This document shows positions 5,637 to 7,666 of a stretch of DNA of 7,666 bases, piece by piece. This DNA is from Paracoccaceae bacterium. Its GTDB lineage: Bacteria; Pseudomonadota; Alphaproteobacteria; Rhodobacterales; Rhodobacteraceae. The stretch covers positions 1-7,666 of the forward strand of contig WFPZ01000243.1 of NCBI GenBank assembly GCA_015487335.1, given 5' to 3'. Under the pieces are notes generated by a model that did no database searches, was not told where the DNA came from, and saw nothing but the letters and a program-made list of their open reading frames with translations. The position numbers and the translations under genes were made by a program. How positions within the stretch are numbered: position 1 is the stretch's first letter; each line of letters begins with the position of its first letter.

Positions 5637-7666
<2,030 letters not shown>

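Overview
The window looks like a chromosomal segment of a high-GC alphaproteobacterium, most likely Rhodobacterales. The evidence is an NDUFS4-type accessory subunit of respiratory complex I (bacterial homologues are essentially alphaproteobacterial), a UvrB whose N-terminus and DESH region read like rhodobacterial UvrB, strong G/C bias at third codon positions, and a tRNA-Arg gene that encodes its own CCA end. The assignment rests on family knowledge and reading by eye; no database search was possible.

Left part (1-2066, + strand): the 3' part of a zinc-type (MDR family) alcohol dehydrogenase is followed 6 bases later by a 449-residue homoserine-dehydrogenase-like/DXR-II-like oxidoreductase with a C-terminal SAF domain. 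They look like the end of a small catabolic or redox operon whose substrate is not evident. The second gene ends inside the acceptor stem of a convergent tRNA-Arg(UCU) gene (2054-2130, - strand), so this tRNA 3' end marks a boundary between gene neighbourhoods.

Middle part (2256-4848, - strand): a tight two-gene unit encodes a DUF1800 protein and then a Tat-signal-bearing DUF1501 protein, 10 bases apart, with the first stop codon built into the second gene's ribosome-binding site. This recurrent pair has no well-defined function and is the best candidate here for an undescribed system. A strong hairpin lies directly before the DUF1800 ribosome-binding site. Upstream, on the same strand, is the 103-residue NDUFS4-like complex I subunit (4964-5275), with a possible weak terminator between.

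Right part (5276-7666): a 361-base divergent intergenic region holds a 12-bp perfect inverted repeat whose loop is a G-quadruplex-type G-rich tract, with competing pairings nearby, then an AT-rich stretch likely to contain the uvrB promoter. The nucleotide excision repair gene uvrB then runs + and off the right edge within its C-terminal UVR domain.

I see no CRISPR array, insertion sequence, integrase, toxin-antitoxin pair or phage gene. Apart from the DUF pair, the SAF-domain enzyme and the structured intergenic elements, this is ordinary core chromosome.
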